From Candidatus Mediterraneibacter faecipullorum (GTDB taxonomy: Bacteria; Bacillota; Clostridia; Lachnospirales; Lachnospiraceae): a DNA stretch of 60,656 bases. Position 1 is the first letter of the stretch, and each line of letters starts with the position of its first letter. Below are positions 53,045 to 60,656 of the stretch, piece by piece. The stretch lies in NCBI GenBank assembly GCA_019119675.1, contig DWWO01000134.1:1-60656 (forward strand), given 5' to 3'. The notes below the pieces were generated by a model. The model searched no databases. It was not told the DNA's origin and saw nothing but the letters and a program-made list of their open reading frames with translations. A program made the translations under genes and the position numbers.

Positions 53045-54061
53045 ATGTCTATTTTAGTAACCGGAGGAGCCGGATTCATTGGAAGCCATACATGTGTGGA
53101 ACTTTTAAATGCAGGCTACGATGTTGTAGTAGCAGATAATCTGTACAATGCTTCTGAGAAAGCTCTGGACAGAGTAAAAGAAATCACAGGAAAAGATCTG
53201 AAATTCTATAAAGCGGATATACGTGACAGGGAGGCAATGAATGAAGTCTTTGAGAAAGAAGACATCGAGTCCGTGATCCACTTTGCAGGACTGAAGGCAG
53301 TAGGGGAGTCTGTACAGAAACCGCTGGAATATTACGAGAACAATATCGGCGGAACGATCACACTCTGTGACGTAATGAGAAACCATGGTGTGAAGAACAT
53401 CATCTTCAGTTCTTCTGCAACAGTATACGGTGACCCGGCATTTATTCCGATCACAGAGGAATGCCCGAAGGGAACCTGCACAAACCCGTACGGATGGACA
53501 AAATGGATGCTGGAGCAGATCCTGACTGACCTGCACACGGCAGATCCGGAGTGGAATGTTGTCCTCCTGAGATATTTCAATCCGATCGGTGCACATAAGA
53601 GCGGACTGATCGGCGAGGATCCGAAAGGCATCCCGAACAATCTGATGCCTTACATCACACAGGTAGCCATCGGCAAACTGAAATGTCTCGGTGTATTCGG
53701 CAACGATTATGATACACCTGACGGAACAGGCGTGCGTGATTACATCCATGTAGTAGATCTTGCGATCGGACATGTGCGTGCAGTTGAGAAACTGAAAGAG
53801 AAAGCAGGCGTGTCTGTCTACAATCTGGGAACAGGCAACGGATATTCCGTTCTCGATATGGTCAAGGCATTTGAGAAAGCCTGCGGCAAAGAAATTCCGT
53901 ATGAGATCAAACCGCGCCGTGCCGGAGATATTGCTACATGCTACTGCGATGCAACAAAAGCAAAGAACGAACTGAACTGGGTTGCAGAACGCGGGCTTGA
54001 AGAGATGTGTGAAGATTCCTGGAGATGGCAGAGCCAGAATCCGAACGGATATAATGATTGA
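53045..54061 (+). CDS. galE: UDP-glucose 4-epimerase
   Basis: A 338-residue short-chain dehydrogenase-type epimerase that interconverts UDP-glucose and UDP-galactose. NAD-binding [11 protein letters not shown], the catalytic SSSATVYGD and YGWTK (YxxxK), and [12 protein letters not shown] are complete. AAGGAGGAAACGACC precedes the ATG. It works with galM in galactose use and cell-wall precursor supply. Confidence 0.97.
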   Translation: MSILVTGGAGFIGSHTCVELLNAGYDVVVADNLYNASEKALDRVKEITGKDLKFYKADIRDREAMNEVFEKEDIESVIHFAGLKAVGESVQKPLEYYENNIGGTITLCDVMRNHGVKNIIFSSSATVYGDPAFIPITEECPKGTCTNPYGWTKWMLEQILTDLHTADPEWNVVLLRYFNPIGAHKSGLIGEDPKGIPNNLMPYITQVAIGKLKCLGVFGNDYDTPDGTGVRDYIHVVDLAIGHVRAVEKLKEKAGVSVYNLGTGNGYSVLDMVKAFEKACGKEIPYEIKPRRAGDIATCYCDATKAKNELNWVAERGLEEMCEDSWRWQSQNPNGYND

Positions 54062-54070
54062 CAGATTATT

Positions 54071-54751
54071 ATGAAACGCAACATAGACTTGAAAGAAATA
54101 TCCGATGGCAGACTCTATTCCTCCGGGGATATGGTGAAAGCGGAATGTCATGATTGTGAAGGGTGTTCGGATTGCTGCCAGGGGATGGGCGATTCGATCA
54201 TCCTTGATCCGATGGATATCTGGCGGCTGCACAGAGGCATCAAAAAGGATTTTTCAGCATTGATGGGAGAAAATTACATCTCACTCGGAGTCGTGGACCG
54301 CATGATCCTGCCTAATCTGAAGATGGATGTACAAAAAGATGCCTGCCCGTTCCTCAATGATGAGGGCCGGTGTTCGATCCACAGCTGCAGACCGGGACTT
54401 TGCCGGCTGTTCCCTCTTGGGAGATATTATGAAGAGAACGGATTTAAATATTTTATCCAGATCCATGAATGTTCAAGAAAAGACCGCGGGAAAGTCAAGA
54501 TCAAAAAATGGCTTGGCATCCCGAATCTGAAAGCCTACGAGAGCTATATCATGGAGTGGCATGATTTCTTAAATGAATGTGAGAGTGCCATGGAGTCATT
54601 AAGCGATGATAATACAAGAATCCTGACCCTTTATGTACTCCGCATATTTTATGAGACATCCTATATGGCCCAGGATGAAAACGCGTTTTATGAAGAATTC
54701 CGTGCAAGGATGACCGGGGTAAGAGAAAAACTGGGTATGGAGTCTCGGTGA
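54071..54751 (+). CDS. YkgJ family cysteine-cluster protein
   Basis: A 226-residue protein with eight conserved Cys: CHDCEGCSDCCQGMGD, ACPFLNDEGRCSIHSCRPGLCRLFPLG and ECSRKDRG, the YkgJ/FliB-like zinc or iron-sulfur cluster domain. Residues 130-226 are helical with no clear family. It starts 9 bases after galE; the ribosome site is weak (GACAGATT), so translation may depend on galE. Function in the family is not established, although relatives take part in protein lysine methylation. Confidence 0.87.
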   Translation: MKRNIDLKEISDGRLYSSGDMVKAECHDCEGCSDCCQGMGDSIILDPMDIWRLHRGIKKDFSALMGENYISLGVVDRMILPNLKMDVQKDACPFLNDEGRCSIHSCRPGLCRLFPLGRYYEENGFKYFIQIHECSRKDRGKVKIKKWLGIPNLKAYESYIMEWHDFLNECESAMESLSDDNTRILTLYVLRIFYETSYMAQDENAFYEEFRARMTGVREKLGMESR

Positions 54752-54782
54752 GAGAGCCCGGAATACGGGCTCACCGTTTTTT
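54745..54782 (+). terminator. Terminator of galE-ykgJ run
   Basis: CGGTGAG/CTCACCG and GCCCG/CGGGC form one bulged stem (54745-54775) followed by TTTTTT. It overlaps the end of the convergent P-type ATPase gene. Confidence 0.8.
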
Positions 54783-56654
54783 CTGCTTCTCTTTCCATCT
54801 CAGAAGCAGTGCAGAGTTTATAATGACGAGAACGGAACCTGCATTATGTACCAGTGCCCCAACAACCGGATTAAGTATTCCTGTAATTGCCAGAATAATG
54901 GCAACAAAGTTCAGTGTCATCGAGAATGTAAGGTTCAGACGGATCGTCGTCATCATCCTTTTGGCAAGCCGGAGAAGATGCGGGAGTTCCCGTATATCAT
55001 CGTTTACCAGAGCGATGTCTGCCGCGTCTACGGCAATATCGCTTCCAATCTTGCCCATGGCGATGCCCACGCAGGCTTTTTTCAGCGCCGGCGCATCGTT
55101 GATGCCGTCTCCGATCATACAGACGGGCTGATTCTGCTGTTCATAAGAATCAATCCAGATCAATTTGTCTTCGGGCAGGCAGTTTGCGTGCATTTCACTG
55201 ATATGGAGCTGTCGGGCGATATGTCCGGCAGCATTTTCATGGTCTCCCGTCAGAAGGACAGGAGTCACACCGCAGGCTTTTACAGCATCTATCGTATCCG
55301 CAGCATTCTGACGCAGTGTATCAGAGAGAGCAATAAAGCCGGCGCTTCTGTTGTCCACTGCAAGGTAGATGACAGTACACCCTTTTTCAAGAAATATTTC
55401 AGCCTTTCCGATCATTTCCTCTGTGAGAGTAATATCGCTCTCAGCAAATAGTTCCAGATTTCCGGCAAACACTCTATGACTGTCTGTCAAAGCATGTACG
55501 CCCTTTCCGGGCAGCATTTTAAAGTCCTCCGGAGCTGTGGGCGCATTTTTCATTTCTTCTTTATAAGAACGAACAATGGCTTTTCCCAGGGGATGTTCGG
55601 AATTGAGTTCCGCACTGGCTGCATATGCATACAGATCACTCCATGACAGATCTTTCAGATAACTTACTACAGCGGTCACCTGCGGTGTGCCGTAAGTGAG
55701 TGTCCCTGTCTTATCAAATGCGACTTTTTTTACAGATGCCAGCCGTTCCAGAGCATCTCCTTCGCGGACAAGAAATCCGTGCTTTGTGGCGTTCCCGATG
55801 GCTGCCATGATGGCAGTGGGAGTAGCAAGCACAAGGGCACATGGACAGAATACAACAAGGATCGTCACAGCGCGTATGATTTTCCCTGATATCAGCCATG
55901 TGAGCGCTGAGGCAGTCAATGCGATCACCACGATCCATGTGGCCCACCGGTCCGCAAGGCTTACGATCTTCGCTTTACCTGCGTCAGCTGACTGTACCAG
56001 GCGGATCATCCGCTGGATCGAACTGTCTTCACCGACTTTTGATGCTCTCATTTCAAAGGCACCGAACTGGTTTACCGTGCCGCTGGATACTTCATCTCCG
56101 GGACCTTTGTCTACAGGAAGAGATTCCCCTGTCATGACCGCCTGATCAACAGACGTTTCGCCGGAAGTGATCACTCCGTCAACAGGGATAGCCTCTCCGG
56201 GAAGGACACGCAGCAGATCGCCTACTTGAACATCCTCAGCGGGAATAATCTCTTCAGATGTACCTGAAACTTTCCGTGCGGTGCGGGGCGTCAGATGAAC
56301 CAGCTTTTCGATACCGGCCCGGGCCTTGGCTACAGTCAGGTCCTCTAAAAGTGCCCCCAGCTGCATGATAAACGCAACTTCACCGGCAGCGAAATCTTCT
56401 CCAATGATGACAGAAGCCACAAGCGCGATGGAGACGAGTACGTCCGCCTTGATGTCAAAAGCCGTGACAAGTCCTATGACCGCCTCCATGATGATCGGTA
56501 TTCCGCACATGATGATCGCAAACCATGCCATGTCAAAAGGAAATGGGGAGTATCCGAAGATGCTGAGCAGAAGAGAAGCTCCGGACAGGATCAGAAAAAT
56601 GATGTCCCTCTTTATTCCACCCCATTCCATGATTTCTTCAAGTTTCTTCATCAT
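54771..56654 (-). CDS. Heavy-metal P1B-type ATPase
   Basis: A 627-residue metal-exporting ATPase. CPC in the transport helix (FCPCALVLATPTAIM), phosphorylation motif DKTGTLT (near 316), TGE actuator (MTGESLPVDKG), GDGINDAPAL and the HP-type nucleotide motif (SEHPLGKAIV) are intact. No N-terminal HMA domain. The C-terminal helix reads LVHNAGSVLVIINS; this lacks the CopA-type M..SS and the ZntA-type D, so metal specificity is uncertain (Cu, Zn/Cd, Mn or Ni/Co). AAGGAG is 10 bases upstream. It has its own promoter with CsoR-like sites and lies downstream of csoR. Confidence 0.92.
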   Translation of the reverse strand: MMKKLEEIMEWGGIKRDIIFLILSGASLLLSIFGYSPFPFDMAWFAIIMCGIPIIMEAVIGLVTAFDIKADVLVSIALVASVIIGEDFAAGEVAFIMQLGALLEDLTVAKARAGIEKLVHLTPRTARKVSGTSEEIIPAEDVQVGDLLRVLPGEAIPVDGVITSGETSVDQAVMTGESLPVDKGPGDEVSSGTVNQFGAFEMRASKVGEDSSIQRMIRLVQSADAGKAKIVSLADRWATWIVVIALTASALTWLISGKIIRAVTILVVFCPCALVLATPTAIMAAIGNATKHGFLVREGDALERLASVKKVAFDKTGTLTYGTPQVTAVVSYLKDLSWSDLYAYAASAELNSEHPLGKAIVRSYKEEMKNAPTAPEDFKMLPGKGVHALTDSHRVFAGNLELFAESDITLTEEMIGKAEIFLEKGCTVIYLAVDNRSAGFIALSDTLRQNAADTIDAVKACGVTPVLLTGDHENAAGHIARQLHISEMHANCLPEDKLIWIDSYEQQNQPVCMIGDGINDAPALKKACVGIAMGKIGSDIAVDAADIALVNDDIRELPHLLRLAKRMMTTIRLNLTFSMTLNFVAIILAITGILNPVVGALVHNAGSVLVIINSALLLRWKEKQKKR

Positions 56655-56685
56655 ATTAATTATTCTCCTTGCAGATATTCAACTA

Positions 56686-56737
56686 TACCCATGTGGGTAC
56701 GGGTATATTATATACCTATAGGGGTATAGGTTGTCAA
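56686..56737 (-). promoter_or_regulatory. ATPase promoter with CsoR-type operators
   Basis: On the minus strand TTGACA (56737-56732), exactly 17 bases, TATATA (56714-56709); a TATAAT lies at 19-base spacing. The spacer is the dyad CCTATACCCCTATAGG, which matches the GC-tract/AT-flank style of CsoR/RcnR operators. A second palindrome TACCCA-TG-TGGGTA lies at 56686-56699 between promoter and gene. Confidence 0.75.
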
Positions 56738-56753
56738 TGAGAACGAAGAAAAA

Positions 56754-56793
56754 CACACAAAAGTTGAGAAAAAATCTCGAATACTCTTGTGTG
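56754..56793 (-). terminator. Terminator of csoR
   Basis: On the minus strand CACACAA pairs with TTGTGTG (7 bp) around an inner GAG-ATTTTTT-CTC stem, followed by TTTTTC. It separates csoR from the ATPase, which then relies on its own promoter. Confidence 0.65.
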
Positions 56794-56799
56794 CCGGGG

Positions 56800-57075
56800 C
56801 TATTTCATATTTGCAAACCGTTCCACCGCTTTCGTAAAGTTAGCGATCGTCTGGTCTACATCTCCGTGTTCAATACCATCGCGTACACAATGGTTGATGT
56901 GCCCTTCAAGGACGATCTGTCCCACTTTATGCAGGGCGGATTTTGCTGCATTTATCTGTGAAAGGATGTCTTCACAGGGAATGTCTTCGTCGATCATCCG
57001 GTCAATTGCCTGTACCTGTCCGATGATCTTTTTCAGACGGCGGTGCAGATTATCGGAATCCATACACTGTTTCAT
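56800..57075 (-). CDS. CsoR/RcnR-family metal-sensing repressor
   Basis: A 91-residue four-helix-bundle repressor. Cys34, His59 and Cys63 (IPCEDIL, GHINHC) match the x-C-H-C ligand set of Cu(I)-sensing CsoR rather than the nickel-type RcnR set. RRLKKIIGQVQAIDRMI is the typical DNA-contact helix. AGGAGG lies 7 bases before the ATG. It should repress the ATPase promoter at 56709-56737 until metal binds; copper is the first guess. Confidence 0.9.
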   Translation of the reverse strand: MKQCMDSDNLHRRLKKIIGQVQAIDRMIDEDIPCEDILSQINAAKSALHKVGQIVLEGHINHCVRDGIEHGDVDQTIANFTKAVERFANMK

Positions 57076-57151
57076 AGTCAGTCCTCCTTGTTTATCTGTT
57101 GCTATTATCGGTTAAACATAGCTTTTTGTCAACTTTATATGGCTGGAATTT

Positions 57152-57220
57152 CCAGTTCAATCCTCGCTATTCGCAAAGCCGCACTGACGTACTGGCTGCG
57201 GCTTTGCCGTATCTTTGCTC
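57152..57220 (-). repeat. Full-length copy of the dispersed ~69-bp repeat
   Basis: The reverse complement matches the 23.7 kb tandem unit along its length: GAGCAAAGA..GGC..AGCCGCAG, then AGTGCGGCTTTGCGA.TAGCGAGG and GAACTGG. It lies between csoR and the Rex-boxed operon. Confidence 0.7.
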
Positions 57221-57246
57221 ATAAGCGGAAAAATTTAAATCATATG

Positions 57247-57275
57247 TTGTCAAATTATTAACAATGTGATATGAT
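57247..57275 (+). promoter_or_regulatory. Promoter with Rex-type operator
   Basis: TTGTCA (57247-57252), exactly 17 bases, TATGAT (57270-57275). The -35 overlaps TTGTCAAATTATTAACAA (57247-57264), which differs from the clostridial Rex pattern TTGTTAA-N4-TTAACAA at one position. Rex represses when NADH is low, so the operon should respond to the NADH/NAD ratio. The 170-base leader that follows shows no other strong element. Confidence 0.82.
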
Positions 57276-57442
57276 AGAAAAAGCGAAATCTGATTAATGA
57301 AGTGAGGAGTCACAAACCGATGTAGAACAACATGTTAGATAAAACAGGGGTTAGAACTGCAGGGGCAACGGTGCATTTTATTGATCACGATTTCTTTTTT
57401 ATTGCAGTAACAGAAAACAAAAAGAAAGGCAGAGGAGAAACT

Positions 57443-58390
57443 ATGAGCAGCAAAATTACTATCATTGGCGCCGGAAGTGTCGGAGCAACAATCGCGTACA
57501 AACTTTCCTATGAGGACTTCGCATCCGAGATCGTTATGATCGACATCAACAAGGACAAGGTAGAAGGCGAAGTTATGGATATCGAGCAGGGAACATGTTT
57601 CAGAAGCCCGATTTCCATCATTGCAGGAGATTACGAGGATGCAAAGGGCTCTGATATCGTCATCATTACATCCGGTATTGCACGTAAGCCGGGTCAGACA
57701 AGAATCGAGCTCGCACAGACAAATGTCAACATTATCAAATCTATCACACCGGAGATCGTGAAAGCGGCACCGGATGCAAAATATATCATCGTGAGCAACC
57801 CGGTCGATGTTCTGACTTATGTATTCACAAAGATTTCAGGACTTCCGGAAAATCAGATCATCGGTTCAGGAACACTTCTGGACACAGCTCGTCTGCGCTA
57901 TGGTCTGTCAAGACATTTCAATGTTGCACAGAAAAACATCCATGCATATGTATACGGCGAGCACGGAGATTCTTCCTTCGTACCGTGGTCAGGAGCAAAC
58001 ATTGCGAGTATGCCGATCGATGACTATTACAAGGCAATGAAAGAACTTGGTGCAGACCTTACAGAGCTTGATAAGCCTGCTATGGAAGAGTATGTGCACA
58101 AATCAGGCGGACAGGTCATCGCTAAGAAGGGAGCTACTTTCTACGCAGTAGCAGTGTCTGTTGTCGAACTGTGTAATCTGGTGCTCGCAGCTTCTGATTC
58201 TGTTGCGACAGTATCTTCTATGATGCACGGAGAATACGGTGTTGATGATGTATGCTTAAGCGTGCTTTCACTTGTCGGACCGAACGGAGTACAGGGCAAG
58301 GTTCCGATGCATCTGACAGACGAAGAGATCGAGAGACTTCAGGCAAGTGCAAACAAACTGAAAGAAGTAATCGCTCAGTTAGACATCTAA
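57443..58390 (+). CDS. L-lactate/malate dehydrogenase family, malate-type by substrate residue
   Basis: A 315-residue NAD-dependent dehydrogenase. Nucleotide motif GAGSVGATIAY; active-site His in GEHGDSSFVPW; DTARLRYGLS. The substrate-discriminating residue, just before KPG in SGIARKPGQTR, is Arg81 (Gln in classical lactate dehydrogenases, Arg in malate dehydrogenases), so malate/oxaloacetate may be the real substrate, although close relatives are often named lactate dehydrogenase. Start 57443 has GAGGAG upstream. It is the first gene of a Rex-type-controlled operon with hdrB, hdrC, hdrA. Confidence 0.9.
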   Translation: MSSKITIIGAGSVGATIAYKLSYEDFASEIVMIDINKDKVEGEVMDIEQGTCFRSPISIIAGDYEDAKGSDIVIITSGIARKPGQTRIELAQTNVNIIKSITPEIVKAAPDAKYIIVSNPVDVLTYVFTKISGLPENQIIGSGTLLDTARLRYGLSRHFNVAQKNIHAYVYGEHGDSSFVPWSGANIASMPIDDYYKAMKELGADLTELDKPAMEEYVHKSGGQVIAKKGATFYAVAVSVVELCNLVLAASDSVATVSSMMHGEYGVDDVCLSVLSLVGPNGVQGKVPMHLTDEEIERLQASANKLKEVIAQLDI

Positions 58391-58404
58391 AGGAGGTATA
58401 CACT

Positions 58405-59202
58405 ATGAAATACAGCTATTTCCCCGGCTGTACTCTGAAGAACAAAGCTGTGGATCTGGATCACTACGCCAGAGTATCCGCAGAGGCTTTGGGCTTTGAG
58501 CTGGAAGAGATAAGCGAGTGGCAGTGCTGTGGCGGAGTATATCCGCTCGGCACGGACGAGATCGCGACAAAGCTTGCTTCCGTGCGTGCGCTCAATGACG
58601 CAAAAGAGCACGGACAGGATCTTGTCACAGTCTGTTCAGCCTGCCATCACGTGATCAAAAGGGTAAACGATGACATGAAAAATGTCGATGATATCCGCAC
58701 AAGGGCGAACAACTATATGAAACTCGACGAGCCATATGCCGGAGAGACAACAGTACTTCACTATCTTGAGGTACTCCGTGACCGTGTGGGATTCGATGAG
58801 CTGAAGAAAAAAGTCGTGAAGCCGCTCACAGGAAAAAAGATCGGCGCTTATTACGGCTGCCTTCTTCTTCGCCCGGGCAAACTGATGGCCTTTGACGATC
58901 CGGAGAATCCGACGATCATGGAGGATTTCATCCGTGCCATCGGCGCGGAGCCTGTGATCTATCCTTACAGGAACGAGTGCTGCGGCGGCTACATATCACT
59001 GAAAGAAGAGGATATGTCCAAGAATATGTGCCGCAAGATCGAAGAGAGCGCGGCAGGTTTCGGCGCTGATATGCTGATCACTGCCTGTCCGCTGTGTATG
59101 TATAATCTGAATAAGAACAACGGCGGCAACCTGCCGGTATACTATTTTACAGAGCTTCTGGCAGAGGCGCTGGGACTTAAAGAGGAGGTGGATGAACAGT
59201 GA
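58405..59202 (+). CDS. hdrB: Heterodisulfide reductase subunit B homologue
   Basis: A 265-residue HdrB-type protein with two CCG domains: QCCGGVYPLG with upstream CTLKN and CSACHH, and ECCGGYISLKE with ITACPLCMYN, which bind two noncubane [4Fe-4S] clusters in methanogen HdrB. AAAGGAGG precedes the ATG (58405). It overlaps hdrC by 4 bases. In non-methanogens such complexes act in electron bifurcation or thiol/disulfide redox chemistry; the disulfide partner here is unknown. Confidence 0.93.
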   Translation: MKYSYFPGCTLKNKAVDLDHYARVSAEALGFELEEISEWQCCGGVYPLGTDEIATKLASVRALNDAKEHGQDLVTVCSACHHVIKRVNDDMKNVDDIRTRANNYMKLDEPYAGETTVLHYLEVLRDRVGFDELKKKVVKPLTGKKIGAYYGCLLLRPGKLMAFDDPENPTIMEDFIRAIGAEPVIYPYRNECCGGYISLKEEDMSKNMCRKIEESAAGFGADMLITACPLCMYNLNKNNGGNLPVYYFTELLAEALGLKEEVDEQ

Positions 59203-59588
59203 AAACAGAACACAGTCGCGCAGAGATGATCAAAGAGATCAGCGGCGTGAATCCGCTGAAATGTATGAAATGCGGTAAATGTTCCGCTTCCTGTCCCTCC
59301 TACAATGAGATGGATATCAAACCGCACCAGTTTGTCTCCTATGTGATCAACGAGGATATTGAGTCACTGGTCAAGTCTAAATCTCTCTGGAAATGTCTTT
59401 CCTGTTTTGCATGCGTGGAGAGATGCCCGCGTGACGTGAAGCCGGGCAAACTGATCGATGCTGCAAGACAGATCGTTGTGCGTGAGAGAGGACAGAACTA
59501 TCTGCTGGCGGACGAGATCCCGGAACTGATCGATCCCGATACACCGCAGCAGCTTCTCGTAAGTGCACTCAGAAGATACAGGAGGTGA
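59199..59588 (+). CDS. hdrC: Heterodisulfide reductase subunit C homologue
   Basis: A 129-residue iron-sulfur protein with two [4Fe-4S] motifs, CMKCGKCSASCPSY and CLSCFACVERCPRDVKPG, linking HdrA to HdrB electronically. It starts as GTG inside the hdrB stop (4-base overlap), with AGAGGAGG upstream. Length is typical of stand-alone HdrC; the membrane anchor of HdrE is absent. Confidence 0.92.
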   Translation: MKTEHSRAEMIKEISGVNPLKCMKCGKCSASCPSYNEMDIKPHQFVSYVINEDIESLVKSKSLWKCLSCFACVERCPRDVKPGKLIDAARQIVVRERGQNYLLADEIPELIDPDTPQQLLVSALRRYRR

Positions 59589-59594
59589 TAACAG

Positions 59595-60656
59595 GTGCAG
59601 AGGATAGGAGTATTTGTCTGCCACTGCGGATCTAATATCGCAGCTACGGTAGACGTAAAGAAAGTCGCTGAGATGGCGCTCCATGAGCCGGGAGTTGTTC
59701 ATGCCGAGGACTATCAGTATATGTGTTCCGAGGCAGGGCAGGAGCTGATCCACAAGGCGATCAAAGAGAAACATCTGACAGGACTTGTCGTCTGTTCATG
59801 TTCTCCGCGTATGCATGAGACGACATTTAGAAATGCGGCGGAGAGAGCGGGACTCAACCCGTATATGGTGGAAATCGCAAATATCCGTGAGCACTGTTCC
59901 TGGATCCACAAGGATATGGAAGAGGCGACGGAAAAGGCGGTCATCCTGATGCGTGCGGCAGTTGCCAAAGTAAACTTAAACGCACCGCTGAAACCCGGCG
60001 AGAGCCGCGTTACAAAGAGAGCGCTTGTGATCGGCGGAGGTATCGCAGGTATCCAGACAGCCCTTGATATCGCAGAGGCAGGATATCCGGTTGATATCGT
60101 GGAGAAGACCCCGAGTATCGGAGGAAGAATGTCACAGCTCGATAAGACATTCCCGACACTGGACTGTTCATCCTGTATCCTGACGCCGAAGATGGGAGAA
60201 GTAAACGCCCATCCGCTCATCAATATCTATACATATAGTGAAGTAGAGAGCGTATCCGGTTTCGTCGGAGATTTCACAGTTGAGATCCGCAAGAAAGCAA
60301 GAAGCGTGGATATGAATAAATGTACAGGCTGCGGTGTATGCCAGGAAAAATGTCCGAGCAAGAAGACACCCAGCGAGTTCAACCGTGGTTTGAATACAAG
60401 AAGTGCTATCTACACACCGTTTGCACAGGCGGTTCCGAACGTTCCGGTCATTGACCGTGATGCCTGCATCAAGTTCAAGACAGGGAAATGCGGTATCTGT
60501 TCAAAAGTGTGTCAGGCAGGCGCGATCGATTATGATCAGATCGACGAGATCGTTACAGAAAAATACGGTGCTATCGTTGTGGCAACAGGCTTTGATATGA
60601 TCAAGCTTGACAAATATGACGAGTATGCATACAGCCAGAGCAAGGATGTCATCACA
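59595..60656 (+). CDS. hdrA: Heterodisulfide reductase subunit A homologue (partial, runs off end)
   Basis: At least 354 codons are open to the last base. Start is GTG 59595 with GGAGG 9 bases before; no ATG is available before conserved sequence. N-terminal Cys motifs (VCHCGSNI, CSCSPRM), an FAD-binding fold (VIGGGIAGIQTALDIAEAGYPVDIVEK), DCSSCILTPKM, then two ferredoxin-like motifs (CTGCGVCQEKCPS and CIKFKTGKCGICSKVCQAG) match HdrA, the bifurcating flavin subunit. The rest of the gene, and any MvhD or ferredoxin partner, lies outside the window. Confidence 0.93.
   Translation, partial: MQRIGVFVCHCGSNIAATVDVKKVAEMALHEPGVVHAEDYQYMCSEAGQELIHKAIKEKHLTGLVVCSCSPRMHETTFRNAAERAGLNPYMVEIANIREHCSWIHKDMEEATEKAVILMRAAVAKVNLNAPLKPGESRVTKRALVIGGGIAGIQTALDIAEAGYPVDIVEKTPSIGGRMSQLDKTFPTLDCSSCILTPKMGEVNAHPLINIYTYSEVESVSGFVGDFTVEIRKKARSVDMNKCTGCGVCQEKCPSKKTPSEFNRGLNTRSAIYTPFAQAVPNVPVIDRDACIKFKTGKCGICSKVCQAGAIDYDQIDEIVTEKYGAIVVATGFDMIKLDKYDEYAYSQSKDVIT

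Overview
The window reads as a chromosomal segment of a Gram-positive, strictly anaerobic gut-type Clostridia bacterium, most likely a Lachnospiraceae (Clostridium cluster XIVa) member. The basis is the moderate base composition, near-universal AGGAGG-type ribosome binding sites, sigma-A style promoters, a stand-alone Spo0A C-terminal DNA-binding domain, a heterodisulfide-reductase HdrBCA cluster, an ammonium channel fused to a P-II domain, a CBS-type family II pyrophosphatase and DUF3737. This is inference from gene content; no rRNA is present. The only RNA gene seen is a tRNA-Ser(CGA).

Layout. 1-1.8 kb: a degraded patch with the tail of an FtsX permease, an orphan Phd antitoxin, an aldo/keto reductase lacking its catalytic middle and a MATE stump. 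1.8-5.3 kb: a LysR regulator divergent from a three-gene set (small helical protein, DUF3737, PatB/MalY lyase). 5.3-6.0 kb: DUF2325 and a 196-bp nested palindrome. 6-13.3 kb: glgX, a LuxR-type two-component system and a divergent ABC-2 exporter. 13.3-20.9 kb: a PurF homologue without the N-terminal Cys, a MATE pump, an HTH-Uma2 protein with a promoter inside a long palindrome, Mrp, an esterase, a phosphatase and a small unknown. 21-24 kb: Spo0A_C protein, tRNA-Ser, ABC-F ATPase and a tandem repeat block. 24-35.5 kb: patatin, ppk, galM, topB, a left-handed beta-helix protein, an ABC exporter, mgsA and a sodium/solute symporter. 35.8-41.8 kb: S1 protein, CBS pyrophosphatase, flavin reductase with a histone-like tail, threonine aldolase, ECF sigma and anti-sigma. 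42-47.1 kb: RelB antitoxin with a gutted toxin, enolase, MATE and a membrane MerR-RDD regulator. 47.3-49 kb: MNT-HEPN pair and esterase. 49-54.8 kb: broken amt-glnK, DUF368, sugar nucleotidyltransferase, galE, YkgJ-type protein. 54.8-57 kb: P-type ATPase and CsoR. 57.2-60.7 kb: a Rex-boxed operon of a malate/lactate dehydrogenase homologue with hdrB, hdrC and hdrA (runs off the end).

Themes. (1) At least four genes are damaged by deletion or truncation (aldo/keto reductase, MATE stump, ParE-like toxin, amt-glnK); in three of them homologous flanks are joined and the middle is missing. (2) Several promoters overlap terminators or dyads: -35/-10 elements lie inside terminator hairpins at 5.37, 30.93 and 33.85 kb, and operator palindromes sit in promoter spacers at 16.4, 47.17 and 56.72 kb. 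(3) A dispersed ~69-bp intergenic repeat family occurs at 0.7, 5.3, 23.7 (three tandem copies) and 57.15 kb. (4) Redox and carbon metabolism are prominent: Rex-type control of the dehydrogenase/Hdr operon, enolase with metal-regulator-like boxes, methylglyoxal synthase, polyphosphate and pyrophosphate enzymes, and glycogen debranching.
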